Shown here one piece after another: positions 8,269 through 17,556 of a stretch of DNA of 64,000 nucleotides. The stretch comes from Pseudomonas mohnii (GTDB lineage Bacteria; Pseudomonadota; Gammaproteobacteria; Pseudomonadales; Pseudomonadaceae). Numbering within the stretch: position 1 is the stretch's first letter; each line of letters begins with the position of its first letter. A model generated the notes under the pieces. The model had not been told where the DNA came from. It saw nothing but the letters and a program-made list of their open reading frames with translations, and ran no database searches. The stretch is taken from assembly GCF_900105115.1 (NCBI RefSeq), contig NZ_FNRV01000001.1:5583501-5647500 (forward strand). Reading direction: 5' to 3'. The position numbers and the translations under genes are program-made.

Positions 8269-9081
8269 TCAGCTCAATTCAAGCCAGATCGGCGCATGAT
8301 CGGAGGGTTTTTCCATGCCGCGCAGTTCGTAGTCCACGCCGGCATCCTTGATCCGTGGCAACAGTCCATGGGACGCCATGATCAGGTCGATGCGCAGTCC
8401 ACGCTTGGGCTCGTCTTCAAAACCGCGGCTGCGGTAGTCGAACCAGCTGAACATGTCGGTCACCTGCGGGTTCAGGTGACGGAAACTGTCCACCAGGCCC
8501 CAGTTTTTCAGGCGGGCCATCCACTCGCGCTCTTCCGGCAGGAAGCTGCATTTACCGGTTTTCAGCCAACGCTTCATGTTGTCCGGGCCGATCCCGATGT
8601 CGCAGTCTTCCGGGGAAATGTTCACATCGCCCATGACCACCAACGGCTGGTCGTTACGGAACTGGCTTTCCAGCAACTGCTGCAGATCGCTGTAGAAGCG
8701 TTCCTTGGCCGGGAATTTGGTCGGGTGGTCGCGACTTTCGCCTTGAGGGAAATAGCCGTTCATGATGGTCACCGGCACGTCATTGGCGTCGGCGAACGTG
8801 CCCCAGATAAAGCGCCGCTGGGCATCTTCATCATCGGTGGCGAAGCCTTTGTGCAGCGCGAGCGGTTCTTTGCGCGACAGCAGGGCGACGCCGTAGTGAC
8901 CTTTTTGTCCATGGAAATACACGTGGTAGCCCAGGGCTCTGACTTCATCGAGCGGAAACTGGTCGTCATGGACCTTGGTTTCCTGCAGCCCGATCACGTC
9001 GGGCTGGTGTTTGTCGATCAGCGCCGCCAGCTGATGGGGACGGGCACGCAGCCCGTTGATGTTGAAAGAGACGATCTTCAT
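8269..9081 (-). CDS. xthA: exodeoxyribonuclease III
   Basis: 270 residues, the normal length for the AP endonuclease/3'-5' exonuclease of base excision repair. Motifs in order: [14 protein letters not shown] (N-terminal), GLQETKV with the metal-binding glutamate near residue 34, [24 protein letters not shown] (catalytic Asp and Asn, about 150-160), and [11 protein letters not shown] at the end with the catalytic His. An upstream in-frame start (9120) would add 13 non-family residues; ATG 9081 gives the canonical [13 protein letters not shown]. It is divergent from the GNAT gene. Confidence 0.97.
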   Translation of the reverse strand: MKIVSFNINGLRARPHQLAALIDKHQPDVIGLQETKVHDDQFPLDEVRALGYHVYFHGQKGHYGVALLSRKEPLALHKGFATDDEDAQRRFIWGTFADANDVPVTIMNGYFPQGESRDHPTKFPAKERFYSDLQQLLESQFRNDQPLVVMGDVNISPEDCDIGIGPDNMKRWLKTGKCSFLPEEREWMARLKNWGLVDSFRHLNPQVTDMFSWFDYRSRGFEDEPKRGLRIDLIMASHGLLPRIKDAGVDYELRGMEKPSDHAPIWLELS

Positions 9082-9287
9082 GGTCGGCAGTCCTGGCAAA
9101 AGGGCGATGCTAGCTGACATGTCGGCATCGGGCCAGTGTCGGGATGGAGTGGGTGCAGCCGGCTTTTATATTGACTGACTGATCGGCGAGTCTGGTCTAT
9201 ACCTGTGAGGGGGAACTGTGTTGCCACCCAAAGGCTCCTACCAACAAGAGCACAGCCATTCGAGCTGTGCCGGGGAGAATGACCGTC

Positions 9288-9938
9288 ATGCCCGAAACGT
9301 CCACCGCCATCGCCGATATTCACATGCTCGACAGGGGCTATTCCCGCGAAGCACGTTCCCTGTTGTACCAGGCTTACCGGCACGAGCCGACGTTCGGCTA
9401 CCTGTTCGAAGCCGAGCGTCCCGGTTATGAACAGCGGGTGCGCGCCACGGTACGTGAGCTGGTCAAGCAACACTTTCTCCAGGATTTGCCGGCCATCGGC
9501 CTGCTGGTCAACGATCGCTTGATCGGCATCGCCCTGATCGCGCCGCCGCAACGGCGCCTGGGCATCACTGAAAGTTGGGCCTGGCGCCTGCGGATGGTGC
9601 TGAGCACCGGGTTTCGCTGCACCCGTCGCTACCTTGAATATCACGATGCGGTGATGGCTTGTGTGCCGTCCGACTCGGTGCATTTGCTGCCATTGCTGGG
9701 GATTCATCCGCAATTCCAGGGCAAGCACTTCGGCGAACAACTGCTGCAAGCGGTGCACAACTGGTGCGCGGTGGATGAACATTCTCAGGGCGTGGTGCTC
9801 GACACCGGCAATCCGCGTTATCTGGAGTTCTATAAGCGTCAGGGTTATGAGGAAATTGGTGAGGTCGCTGTAGGACCGATCCGCGAACACGTGTTTTTTC
9901 ACGCCAATCCTCAAGTCGTACAAACCGCAACGGCCTGA
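9288..9938 (+). CDS. GNAT-family N-acetyltransferase
   Basis: 216 residues. The acetyl-CoA-binding core is visible as LLPLLGIHPQFQGKHFGEQLL (about residues 135-155), the Q/R-x-x-G-x-G/A pyrophosphate loop region. LDTGNPRYLEFYKRQGYEEIG is the usual GNAT C-terminal motif. The 216 residues include an N-terminal part with ARSLLYQAYRHEPTFGYLF. Three starts are possible: GTG 9267, ATG 9279 and ATG 9288. GGGGAG at 9272-9277 is correctly spaced only for 9288. Substrate unknown. A candidate promoter (TTGACT 9171-9176, with GTCTAT 9195-9200) lies upstream. Confidence 0.88.
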   Translation: MPETSTAIADIHMLDRGYSREARSLLYQAYRHEPTFGYLFEAERPGYEQRVRATVRELVKQHFLQDLPAIGLLVNDRLIGIALIAPPQRRLGITESWAWRLRMVLSTGFRCTRRYLEYHDAVMACVPSDSVHLLPLLGIHPQFQGKHFGEQLLQAVHNWCAVDEHSQGVVLDTGNPRYLEFYKRQGYEEIGEVAVGPIREHVFFHANPQVVQTATA

Positions 9939-10016
9939 CCGTCGAACTTTTGGGGCGCACCGGGCTCTATCACGCTCCCATGTTCATCAAGCATGCTCGT
10001 GATAGCATCCGCGCCT

Positions 10017-11744
10017 ATGAAGTTTCCAGGAAGAATTACCAGTGGCGTGCTGATGCTGATTTCCAGCTGCGCGGCACTGGCCCAAAGTGAATTGGATGTG
10101 CGGATCAAACCGTCCAACGATGAACTGAAAGCCAATATAGAGGGCTATGTCGGCAGTCTCGGCGATCGTGACGAGGAAGCCTTGCAGCGCTTCAGTCGGG
10201 GTGCCGAGGAACAGGCGCGCAAGGCCGCCCAGGCCTTGGGTTATTACCAGCCGCAGATCGACAGCGACGTGAAGGGCGGCAAGACACCACGCCTGATACT
10301 GAACATCGACCCCGGCGAACCGGTGCATCTGCGCAACGTCACCATCCGCATCGACGGCCCGGCCGCCTCGCTCAAATCCTTTCGTGTGCCCAATGACCAT
10401 TCGCTGAAAACCGGTGCGGTGCTCAACCATGGCCATTATGAAGATGCCAAGCGGCTGATCCAGAACCAGGCCTCGCGCTATGGCTTTTTCAGCGGGCGTT
10501 TTACCCGTTCGACATTGTCGGTGGACCCGCGAGCCGGCGTGGCCGATATCGAGCTGGTCTATGACAGTGGTCCGCGTTACGCCCTGGGCAAGGTCAGTTT
10601 CGAAGGCGATACGCCCTTCGACGAAGACCTGCTGCAACGCATGGTGCCGTTCAAGGCAGGCGCGCCGTATGACTCCGAGCTGATTGCCGAACTCAACCAA
10701 GCCCTGCAATCGAGCGGTTATTTCGAGGGCGTGCGAGTGGACGCGGCGCCGACCGCGTCCAGGGACAACGTGATCCCGGTGGACGTCAGGCTCGAAACCC
10801 GCAAGCCGCGGACCATGGGCCTTGGCCTGGGGTACTCCACCGATGTCGGCCCGCGGATCAAAGCCAACTGGACGCGGCATTGGGTCAACCCGCAGGGGCA
10901 CAGCTATGGCTGGGAAACCGAGGTCTCGGCGCCACGGCAAAACGTCGGGGTGTTCTATGACATTCCTCTGGACCCGCCACTGACGGACAAACTGCGTTTC
11001 GCCGGTGGTTATCAGAATGAAGAAATCGCGGACAGGGACAGCCTCAGCAAACTCCTGACCATCGGTCCCGAATGGCACAGCAAGTTGCCCAGTGGATGGC
11101 AACGGGTGGTGTCACTCAAGTGGCAACGCGAGGAGTACCGGCTCGGCGACGACTCGGGACTCAGTAACCTGCTGATGCCCGGCGTGAGCTATTCGTACCT
11201 CAAAAGCGATAACCGCATCGACCCGCACAATGGCTATCGCCTGCAATTCGAAAGCAAGGTGGCCAAGGAAGGTCTGGGGTCGGATAACAACCTGGTGTAC
11301 GGCACGGCGCTGGTGAAGGGCTTGACCACGGTGTTCGACAAACACCGCTTCCTCGGTCGGGTGCAAGTCGGCGGCAGTGCCACCAACGGCTATAAGTCGG
11401 TTCCGCCATCGCTGCGCTTCTTCGCCGGTGGCGATCAGAGTGTGCGCGGCTACGACTATCAGAGCCTGTCCCCGGAAAACAATGAGGGTGACCGCATCGG
11501 GGGCCGCTACATGGTCGCCGCCAGCGCGGAGTATCAATATTCCATTGCCGAAAAATGGCGTGTCGCCACGTTCATCGACCAGGGCAATTCCTTCAATACA
11601 CTTGAACTGCCGAATCTGAAGACCGGTGTCGGTATCGGTGTGCGCTGGGTATCACCAGTGGGGCCGATCCGCCTCGACCTGGCCCACGCGCTGGACGACG
11701 ATGGCGGCATTCGACTGCACTTTTCCATGGGGCCCGAGTTGTGA
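10017..11744 (+). CDS. tamA: TamA, outer-membrane translocation and assembly module barrel
   Basis: 575 residues of the BamA/Omp85 superfamily. A signal peptide (MKFPGRITSGVLMLISSC then AALAQ, about residues 1-23) is followed by three POTRA domains (about 25-265), including a PGEPVHLRNVTIRI stretch and VEPDTPF-like KVSFEGDTPFDED. The 16-strand barrel carries the Omp85 signature FFAGGDQSVRGYDYQSL (about residues 469-485) and ends VGPIRLDLAHAL...GPEL. ATG 10017 gives a proper signal peptide; the upstream ATG 9993 would spoil it. It overlaps tamB, so the two are co-translated. TamA and TamB work together in delivering outer-membrane proteins and probably lipids. Confidence 0.95.
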   Translation: MKFPGRITSGVLMLISSCAALAQSELDVRIKPSNDELKANIEGYVGSLGDRDEEALQRFSRGAEEQARKAAQALGYYQPQIDSDVKGGKTPRLILNIDPGEPVHLRNVTIRIDGPAASLKSFRVPNDHSLKTGAVLNHGHYEDAKRLIQNQASRYGFFSGRFTRSTLSVDPRAGVADIELVYDSGPRYALGKVSFEGDTPFDEDLLQRMVPFKAGAPYDSELIAELNQALQSSGYFEGVRVDAAPTASRDNVIPVDVRLETRKPRTMGLGLGYSTDVGPRIKANWTRHWVNPQGHSYGWETEVSAPRQNVGVFYDIPLDPPLTDKLRFAGGYQNEEIADRDSLSKLLTIGPEWHSKLPSGWQRVVSLKWQREEYRLGDDSGLSNLLMPGVSYSYLKSDNRIDPHNGYRLQFESKVAKEGLGSDNNLVYGTALVKGLTTVFDKHRFLGRVQVGGSATNGYKSVPPSLRFFAGGDQSVRGYDYQSLSPENNEGDRIGGRYMVAASAEYQYSIAEKWRVATFIDQGNSFNTLELPNLKTGVGIGVRWVSPVGPIRLDLAHALDDDGGIRLHFSMGPEL

Positions 11745-14700
11745 AGCGTGGTTTGAACCTATCGCTGCTGGCGATCCTGACGCTGCTGATGCTGGTCGCC
11801 CTGACCCTGGCCACGGTGCTGGGCACGGCGGCGGGCAGCCGGTGGGCGCTTGGCTTTGTGCCGAGTTTGACCCTGGACAACTTCCAGGGGCGGCTGGGCG
11901 GGCAATGGAGCGCCGATCGCGTTGTGTGGCAGCAAGACGCCAGCCAGGTCGAACTGAGCAAGGTGATTTTTGCCTGGTCGCCGCTGTGCCTGACGCGCAT
12001 GACCTTGTGCATCGAACAATTGAAGGCTGATCAGGTCAGCCTGCAATTCCCGCCGGGCGGTGAAGAACAAAGCAGCGGGCCGATCAGCCTGCCGGATTTG
12101 AAATTACCGGTGGCGCTGGAGCTGGGTGACGTGCAGGTCGGCAGCTTGCGGTTCAACGGCAGCGAGCAGCTCAAGGGCCTGCAACTGACGGCGCACTGGA
12201 CCGAGAAGGGGATGCAGATCGACTCGGTAAAACTGCAGCGGGACGATCTGAACCTGAATTTGACCGGGCAGCTGCAACCGGGCGGCAACTGGCCGCTCAG
12301 CGCTGAGGGGCAATTGACCCTGTCGACCCCCGCGCCCTGGACGCTGGCCCTGAAAATCGACGGTGATTTGCTCAAGACCCTCAACCTGAAAGCCGACAGC
12401 AGCGGATACCTCAACGGCCAACTGACCGGCCAACTGCAACCGCTGGTGGAGAACCTGCCGGCCAAGGTGCGCATCATCGCTGACGGTTTCAAGCCCGGCG
12501 CCGATCTGCCGGACACCTTGCAACTCAATCAACTTGAACTCACGGGTGACGGCGACCTGAAAAACGGCTACGCGCTGCTCGGCAAGGCCACGTTACCGGC
12601 CGAACAAGGGCCTGTTGCGCTGGTGCTGCAAGGCAAGGTCGACGCCAATGGCGCGCAGATCGCCGCGCTGGACCTGACGGCCAGCGACAAGCAACACCTA
12701 AAACTTACGGGGCAAGTCGACTGGGGCAAAGGCCTGAGTGCCGAGGCGAAAATCGATTGGCTGGACTTTCCGTGGCACCGCCTCTATCCGCTGATCGATG
12801 AGCCGCAAGTGGCTCTGCGCAGCTTCAATGGCGAAGTTTCCTACACGGACGGTCAGTACCTCGGCCACTTCAACGCCGCGCTGGACGGTCCGGCCGGGGC
12901 GTTCAGCCTGACCAGTCCGTTCGCGGGTGACCTGACGAAAATCTACCTGCAACAGATTCAGCTCGCGGCCGGCCAGGGCAAGGCTGAAGGGCATCTGAAC
13001 CTGCAGTTCGCCAATGGCATCGCCTGGGATACCGCGCTGGATTTGTCGGCGATCAACCCGGCGTACTGGGTGGCGGAATTGCCCGGCACCCTGGCCGGCC
13101 CGTTGCGCAGCCAAGGGGAAATCAAGGATGAAAAACTCAGCCTGAGCGCCGACCTTGATCTGAAAGGCAAACTGCGTGGCCAGCCTGCGGTGATCCAGGC
13201 CAAGGCCAATGGCGGCGGCGAGCAGTGGAACCTCGATGCGCTGCAGATACGCCTGGGCGACAACAGCATCAACGGCAAGGGCAGCCTGCAACAGAAGCTC
13301 GCCGGGCAGATCGATATCAAGCTGCCGCGTCTGGCCCAGCTCTGGCCGCAATTGCGCGGTCAGCTCAATGGCCGGATTGATGTCGCCGGCACGCTCAAGG
13401 CCCCCCAAGGCAAGCTAGGTCTGCAAGGCAACCAGCTGGCGTTCGCCGACAATCGGCTGCAAAGCCTGAACCTGGACGCCACCCTCGACAGCGCGCAACG
13501 GGCGAAAATCGACCTCAAGGGCAGCGGGATCCAGGCCGGCGACACCTCTCTCGGCACCCTGACCGCCAGTGGGCAGGGCGATATCAAAAGCCAGAAACTG
13601 ACCCTCGACCTGCAAGGGCCGAAGCTGAAGCTGGCCCTCGGTCTTGATGGCAGCCTGGACAACGGCAACTGGCGCGGACGCCTGGCCAGTGGCGATATCC
13701 AGGCCGGTGGCCAGGACTGGAGGCTGCAAGGCCCGGCAAAACTGGAGCGGCTGGCGGACGGCAAGATCAACTTCGGCGCCCATTGCTGGCAGTCCGGCCC
13801 GGCCAGTTTGTGCGGCGAAGACCAGCGTCTGATGCCTGATCCGAAACTGCGCTATCACCTCAAGCAGTTCCCTATCGAAAGCCTCGCGCAGTGGTTGCCG
13901 AAAGACTTTGCCTGGCAGGGCCGACTCAACGCCGACGTGCAACTGGATCTTCCCGCCAGCGGCCCGAACGGCCAGGTCAGCCTCGACGCCAGCGGTGGCG
14001 TCTTGCGCATGCGCGAGAAAGACCAGTGGCTGGACTTTCCGTACCAGGCCCTGAAGCTCACCAGCAAATTCACGCCCAAACGTATCGACACCGACCTCAA
14101 CTTCGTCGGCGGCAAGCTCGGCGAACTGATGGTGCAGGCGCAGATCAACCCGCTGCCCAAGAACAAACCCCTGAGCGGTTCATTCCGCTTGAGTGGCCTG
14201 GACCTGTCGGTGGCGCGACCGTTTGTGCCCATGGTCGAAAAGCTGACTGGCCGTTTGAACGGCAGCGGCACGATTTCCGGTGGGCTGCTGGCGCCCCAGG
14301 TCAATGGCAATCTGTTGCTCAGCGATGGCCAGGTTTCCGGGCCGGAACTGCCACTGGAGATTGAGGCGTTGCAACTTCAGGCCGTCATCGCCGGCGAAAC
14401 CGTGCAATTGAACGGTGGCTGGAAAAGCGGCAAGACCGGGCAGGGCAGTTTGAGCGGCAGCGTTGCCTGGGGTCAGGCTCTGGTGGTGGACCTGGCGCTC
14501 AAGGGCTCACAGTTGCCGGTCACCGTTGAGCCCTACGCCAAGCTGGAAGTGGCGCCGGACCTGAAGATCTCGATCAAGGACGACAAGCTCGCGGTTTCCG
14601 GGAAAGTGCAGGTGCCCAAGGGCGAAATCACCATTCGCGAGCTGCCGCCATCGACGGTCAAAGTCTCCGGTGACACGGTGATCGTCGGCCAGCAGACCGA

Positions 14701-15409
14701 ACAGGGCAAGCCGCCGATGGCCACGCTGATGGACATCGATGTGGTGGTCGGCGAGGACAAACTGAGCTTCGCCGGGTTTGGCCTCACGGCCAATCTGCAA
14801 GGTCATGTGCACATCGGCGACAACATGGACACCCGGGGTGAACTCTGGCTCAACGACGGCCGCTATCGCGCCTACGGTCAGCGGTTGACCGTGCGTCGTG
14901 CGCGTTTACTGTTTGCCGGGCCGATCGATCAGCCTTACCTCGACATCGAAGCCATTCGCAAGACCGACGACGTGATCGCCGGCATTCGCTTGAGCGGCAG
15001 CGCCGAGCAGCCGACCACGCAGATTTTTTCCGAGCCGGCCATGAGTCAGGAGCAGGCGCTGTCCTACCTGGTGTTGGGCCGTCCGCTGAGCAGCAACGGC
15101 GAGGATAACAACATGCTCGCCCAGGCGGCCCTCGGGTTGGGGCTGATGGGCAGTTCCGGGGTCACTAGCGGGCTGGCCAAGAACCTGGGTATTCAGGACT
15201 TCCAGCTCGACACCCAGGGCAGCGGCAACACCACCAGCGTGGTGGCGAGCGGCAACCTCTCCGAGAAGCTCAGCCTGCGCTATGGCGTGGGCGTGTTCGA
15301 ACCGGCGAACACCATTGCCTTGCGTTACAAACTGAGCAAAAAGGTCTACCTCGAAGCCGCTGGCGGCGTGGCCAGTTCGCTGGACATCTTCTACAAGCGG
15401 GATTTCTAG
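11741..15409 (+). CDS. tamB: TamB, inner-membrane-anchored bridge protein
   Basis: 1222 residues, typical of TamB/AsmA-like proteins. An N-terminal transmembrane anchor (LSLLAILTLLMLVALTLATV, about residues 8-27) is followed by roughly a thousand residues of repeating beta-rich sequence that would form a hydrophobic groove across the periplasm. The conserved C-terminal DUF490 domain (about 880-1222) includes LWLNDGRYRAYGQRL, SQEQALSYLVLGRPLS and LRYGVGVFEPANTIALRYKLS. Translation starts at GTG 11741, overlapping the tamA stop as GTGA, which indicates translational coupling. Confidence 0.95.
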   Translation: MKRGLNLSLLAILTLLMLVALTLATVLGTAAGSRWALGFVPSLTLDNFQGRLGGQWSADRVVWQQDASQVELSKVIFAWSPLCLTRMTLCIEQLKADQVSLQFPPGGEEQSSGPISLPDLKLPVALELGDVQVGSLRFNGSEQLKGLQLTAHWTEKGMQIDSVKLQRDDLNLNLTGQLQPGGNWPLSAEGQLTLSTPAPWTLALKIDGDLLKTLNLKADSSGYLNGQLTGQLQPLVENLPAKVRIIADGFKPGADLPDTLQLNQLELTGDGDLKNGYALLGKATLPAEQGPVALVLQGKVDANGAQIAALDLTASDKQHLKLTGQVDWGKGLSAEAKIDWLDFPWHRLYPLIDEPQVALRSFNGEVSYTDGQYLGHFNAALDGPAGAFSLTSPFAGDLTKIYLQQIQLAAGQGKAEGHLNLQFANGIAWDTALDLSAINPAYWVAELPGTLAGPLRSQGEIKDEKLSLSADLDLKGKLRGQPAVIQAKANGGGEQWNLDALQIRLGDNSINGKGSLQQKLAGQIDIKLPRLAQLWPQLRGQLNGRIDVAGTLKAPQGKLGLQGNQLAFADNRLQSLNLDATLDSAQRAKIDLKGSGIQAGDTSLGTLTASGQGDIKSQKLTLDLQGPKLKLALGLDGSLDNGNWRGRLASGDIQAGGQDWRLQGPAKLERLADGKINFGAHCWQSGPASLCGEDQRLMPDPKLRYHLKQFPIESLAQWLPKDFAWQGRLNADVQLDLPASGPNGQVSLDASGGVLRMREKDQWLDFPYQALKLTSKFTPKRIDTDLNFVGGKLGELMVQAQINPLPKNKPLSGSFRLSGLDLSVARPFVPMVEKLTGRLNGSGTISGGLLAPQVNGNLLLSDGQVSGPELPLEIEALQLQAVIAGETVQLNGGWKSGKTGQGSLSGSVAWGQALVVDLALKGSQLPVTVEPYAKLEVAPDLKISIKDDKLAVSGKVQVPKGEITIRELPPSTVKVSGDTVIVGQQTEQGKPPMATLMDIDVVVGEDKLSFAGFGLTANLQGHVHIGDNMDTRGELWLNDGRYRAYGQRLTVRRARLLFAGPIDQPYLDIEAIRKTDDVIAGIRLSGSAEQPTTQIFSEPAMSQEQALSYLVLGRPLSSNGEDNNMLAQAALGLGLMGSSGVTSGLAKNLGIQDFQLDTQGSGNTTSVVASGNLSEKLSLRYGVGVFEPANTIALRYKLSKKVYLEAAGGVASSLDIFYKRDF

Positions 15410-15439
15410 GTCCCGTTTTCTCCAAAACCTGCTCTCAAC

Positions 15440-15461
15440 CTTCGCTGGCTTGCCAGCGAAG
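15440..15461. repeat. short REP-like hairpin after tamB
   Basis: Perfect 10-bp arms (CTTCGCTGGC) around TT. A different REP subtype from the GAGCGAGC type. It could mark the end of the tamAB transcript. Confidence 0.75.
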
Positions 15462-15531
15462 GCGTCACCGCGTTCGCCGTTAATATCCGATGCCGTTAGT
15501 CAACTAATTACAAAGCATGCTAACTATTGCG

Positions 15532-15559
15532 TTGACATTCGCTGCCTAAGCAGTAACAT
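15532..15559 (+). promoter_or_regulatory. promoter of the marR-efflux operon
   Basis: A consensus -35 TTGACA (15532-15537) and -10 TAACAT (15554-15559), 16 bp apart. The first MarR-type operator fills the spacer, so binding would block RNA polymerase. About 40 bases separate the expected start from the marR ATG. Confidence 0.7.
15538..15556. promoter_or_regulatory. MarR-type operator 1
   Basis: TTCGCTGCCTAAGCAGTAA, an inverted repeat lying between the -35 and -10 boxes. Confidence 0.75.
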
Positions 15560-15570
15560 CTCGACATACA

Positions 15571-15590
15571 TTCACTGCCTAGGCAGCTAA
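15571..15590. promoter_or_regulatory. MarR-type operator 2
   Basis: TTCACTGCCTAGGCAGCTAA, nearly the same as operator 1 and with a perfect CTGCCTAGGCAG core. The two centres are about 33 bp apart (three helical turns). It lies just before the marR start. Confidence 0.75.
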
Positions 15591-15601
15591 CTGGTGTCCA
15601 G

Positions 15602-16075
15602 ATGAAACATTTCACCCCAGACGATTTCCACAATTGCCACCTTGGTCTGCTGCTCGGCCGCGCCGCGCTGCTCAAGGACCGGATCATCGACACCCACATG
15701 GAGCCTCACGGCATCACCGCGGCGCAGTTCAAGGTGCTGATCATCATGGCCCAGTTCGGCGTCGATACCCCGGCCGAGCTGTGCCGGCACCTGTCGCTGG
15801 ACAGCGGTTCGATGACCCGAATGCTCGATCGTCTGGAACAGAAAGGTTTCCTTGCCCGCCAACGCTGCGAAGCCGATCGCCGGCAGGTCCAGCTGGTGCT
15901 GACCGAAGAGGGCGAGAAACTGGCCGCTCTGTTGCCGCACATCGGTGCCGAAGCCATGAACGAACTGGCGGGCGGCATCACCCCTGAAGAGTTGAAGACG
16001 CTGGAACAGATCCTGAAGAAAATCCTGGTGGCAGCCGGTGACGCGATCACCTTGCTGCGGGTAGGTGACAAATGA
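15602..16075 (+). CDS. MarR-family repressor of the adjacent efflux operon
   Basis: 157 residues with the MarR winged helix-turn-helix (about residues 38-105). GVDTPAELCRHLSLDSGSMTR is the recognition helix region. LDRLEQKGFLARQRCEADRRQ forms the wing with the conserved DRR. The N- and C-terminal helices would form the dimer interface. The stop overlaps the next gene as ATGA, and two near-identical palindromes cover its promoter, so it very likely represses itself and the three efflux genes until an effluxed compound binds. It resembles EmrR/MprA in arrangement. Confidence 0.93.
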   Translation: MKHFTPDDFHNCHLGLLLGRAALLKDRIIDTHMEPHGITAAQFKVLIIMAQFGVDTPAELCRHLSLDSGSMTRMLDRLEQKGFLARQRCEADRRQVQLVLTEEGEKLAALLPHIGAEAMNELAGGITPEELKTLEQILKKILVAAGDAITLLRVGDK

Positions 16076-17541
16076 GCAGCAAAACCCTGCGTACCGGTTT
16101 GAGCCTGGTGCTGTTGGCCATGACCCTCGCCGGTTGTGCCAATTACAGCGGCCTGAATACCGAAGGTGTCAGCCTCGAGGCGAAAAACCTCAAGGCCGGG
16201 CAATCCCTCAGCGGCGTGAAGCTTTCGCCGGCGGCCTGGCCGAAGAGCGACTGGTGGACAAGCCTCGGCGACCCTCAGCTCGACGGCCTGATTCGCGAAG
16301 CCCTGCACGACAGCCCTGACATGCAGATCGCCGACGCCCGTGCCCATCAGGCCAGCGCCGCCGCATACGCCGCCGATGCCGCGCGGATGCCTACCCTCGA
16401 TGCCAGCGCCGGCGTGACCCGTTCGCGTCTGGCCCGTGATCAAGACCCGAGCGGGCAGGGTGACAACTACTCCACCCTGCGTAACATCGGCGCCAGTTTC
16501 AATTACAACTTCGACCTCTGGGGTGGCCAGCGAGACGCCTGGGAAGCCGCATTGGGCCAGGCCCGTGCCGCTGAAATCGATCAGCAGGCCGCGCAGTTGA
16601 CCTTGTCCGCCGACGTGGCCCGCGCGTACAGCGATCTGGGGCAGGCGCACATCGTCTATGACCTGTCCGCCGAAGACCTCAAGCGCACCCGGCAGATGCT
16701 CGATTTGAGCCAGCGCCGCCTGAGCGCCGGGATCGACAGTCAGTACCAGTTCCAGCAGACCGAAAGCCTGGAGGCCACCTCTGAAGCGAACCTGATTGAC
16801 GCCGAGAAACGCCTGCAAAGCGCCAAAATCGCCCTGGCCGTGCTGCTGGGCAAGGGCCCGGATCGCGGTAACGAGATCGCCCGGCCGAAAGTCCTTCAGG
16901 CCAGCGCCGTGGCGTTGCCATCGGTGCTGCCGGCAGAGTTGCTCGGTCGTCGCCCGGACCTGGTAGCGGCGCGCTGGCGGGTTGAGGCAGCCAGTAAAAA
17001 CATCGACGCAGGCAAAACCCAGTTTTATCCCAACTTGAACCTGAGTGCGGCGGCCGGTGCCCAATCGTTGTTGGGTGACGCGATGTTCGGTTCGGCCAGT
17101 CGTTTCTTCAACGTCGGGCCAACGATTTCACTGCCGATCTTCGATGGCGGCCGCCTGCGCGCCGACCTCGACTCCCGCGACGCCGATTACGACCTCGCCG
17201 TGGCGCAGTACAACAAAAGCCTGGTGAAGGCGTTGGGGGATGTCAGCGACAGCATCAACCAGTTGCGTGACATCGGCCGGCAAATCGCCGCCCAACAACA
17301 CGCCACTGACATCGCCCAGGACTCTTACAACACCGTGGTCCAGCGGTATGGTTCCGGCATCGGTAACTACCTGGACGTGCTCAGCATCGAGCAGCAACTG
17401 CTCCAGGCCCAGCGGCAGCTGGCCAACCTGAATGCCGAGCAGATCGACTTGTCGATCCAACTGATGCAGGCGCTGGGCGGCGGGTTTACGCCCGACACCA
17501 TCGCTTCAGCCAACACATCGCCAGCCACGCTGAGCCACTAA
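16072..17541 (+). CDS. NodT-type outer-membrane efflux lipoprotein
   Basis: 489 residues of the TolC/OprM family. The signal peptide ends in lipobox L-A-G-C with Cys22, so the mature protein is a lipoprotein. Two outer-membrane-factor repeats are visible, beginning WWTSLGDPQLDGLIREAL (about 60-77) and FYPNLNLSAAAGAQSL (about 317-332). The long alpha-helical barrel segments (for example LAQAHIVYDLSAEDLKRTRQ-like) lie between. It supplies the outer-membrane channel for the EmrA/EmrB pump that follows; 15 bases separate it from emrA. Confidence 0.93.
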   Translation: MSSKTLRTGLSLVLLAMTLAGCANYSGLNTEGVSLEAKNLKAGQSLSGVKLSPAAWPKSDWWTSLGDPQLDGLIREALHDSPDMQIADARAHQASAAAYAADAARMPTLDASAGVTRSRLARDQDPSGQGDNYSTLRNIGASFNYNFDLWGGQRDAWEAALGQARAAEIDQQAAQLTLSADVARAYSDLGQAHIVYDLSAEDLKRTRQMLDLSQRRLSAGIDSQYQFQQTESLEATSEANLIDAEKRLQSAKIALAVLLGKGPDRGNEIARPKVLQASAVALPSVLPAELLGRRPDLVAARWRVEAASKNIDAGKTQFYPNLNLSAAAGAQSLLGDAMFGSASRFFNVGPTISLPIFDGGRLRADLDSRDADYDLAVAQYNKSLVKALGDVSDSINQLRDIGRQIAAQQHATDIAQDSYNTVVQRYGSGIGNYLDVLSIEQQLLQAQRQLANLNAEQIDLSIQLMQALGGGFTPDTIASANTSPATLSH

Positions 17542-17556
17542 TTCAAGGTATTTGCC

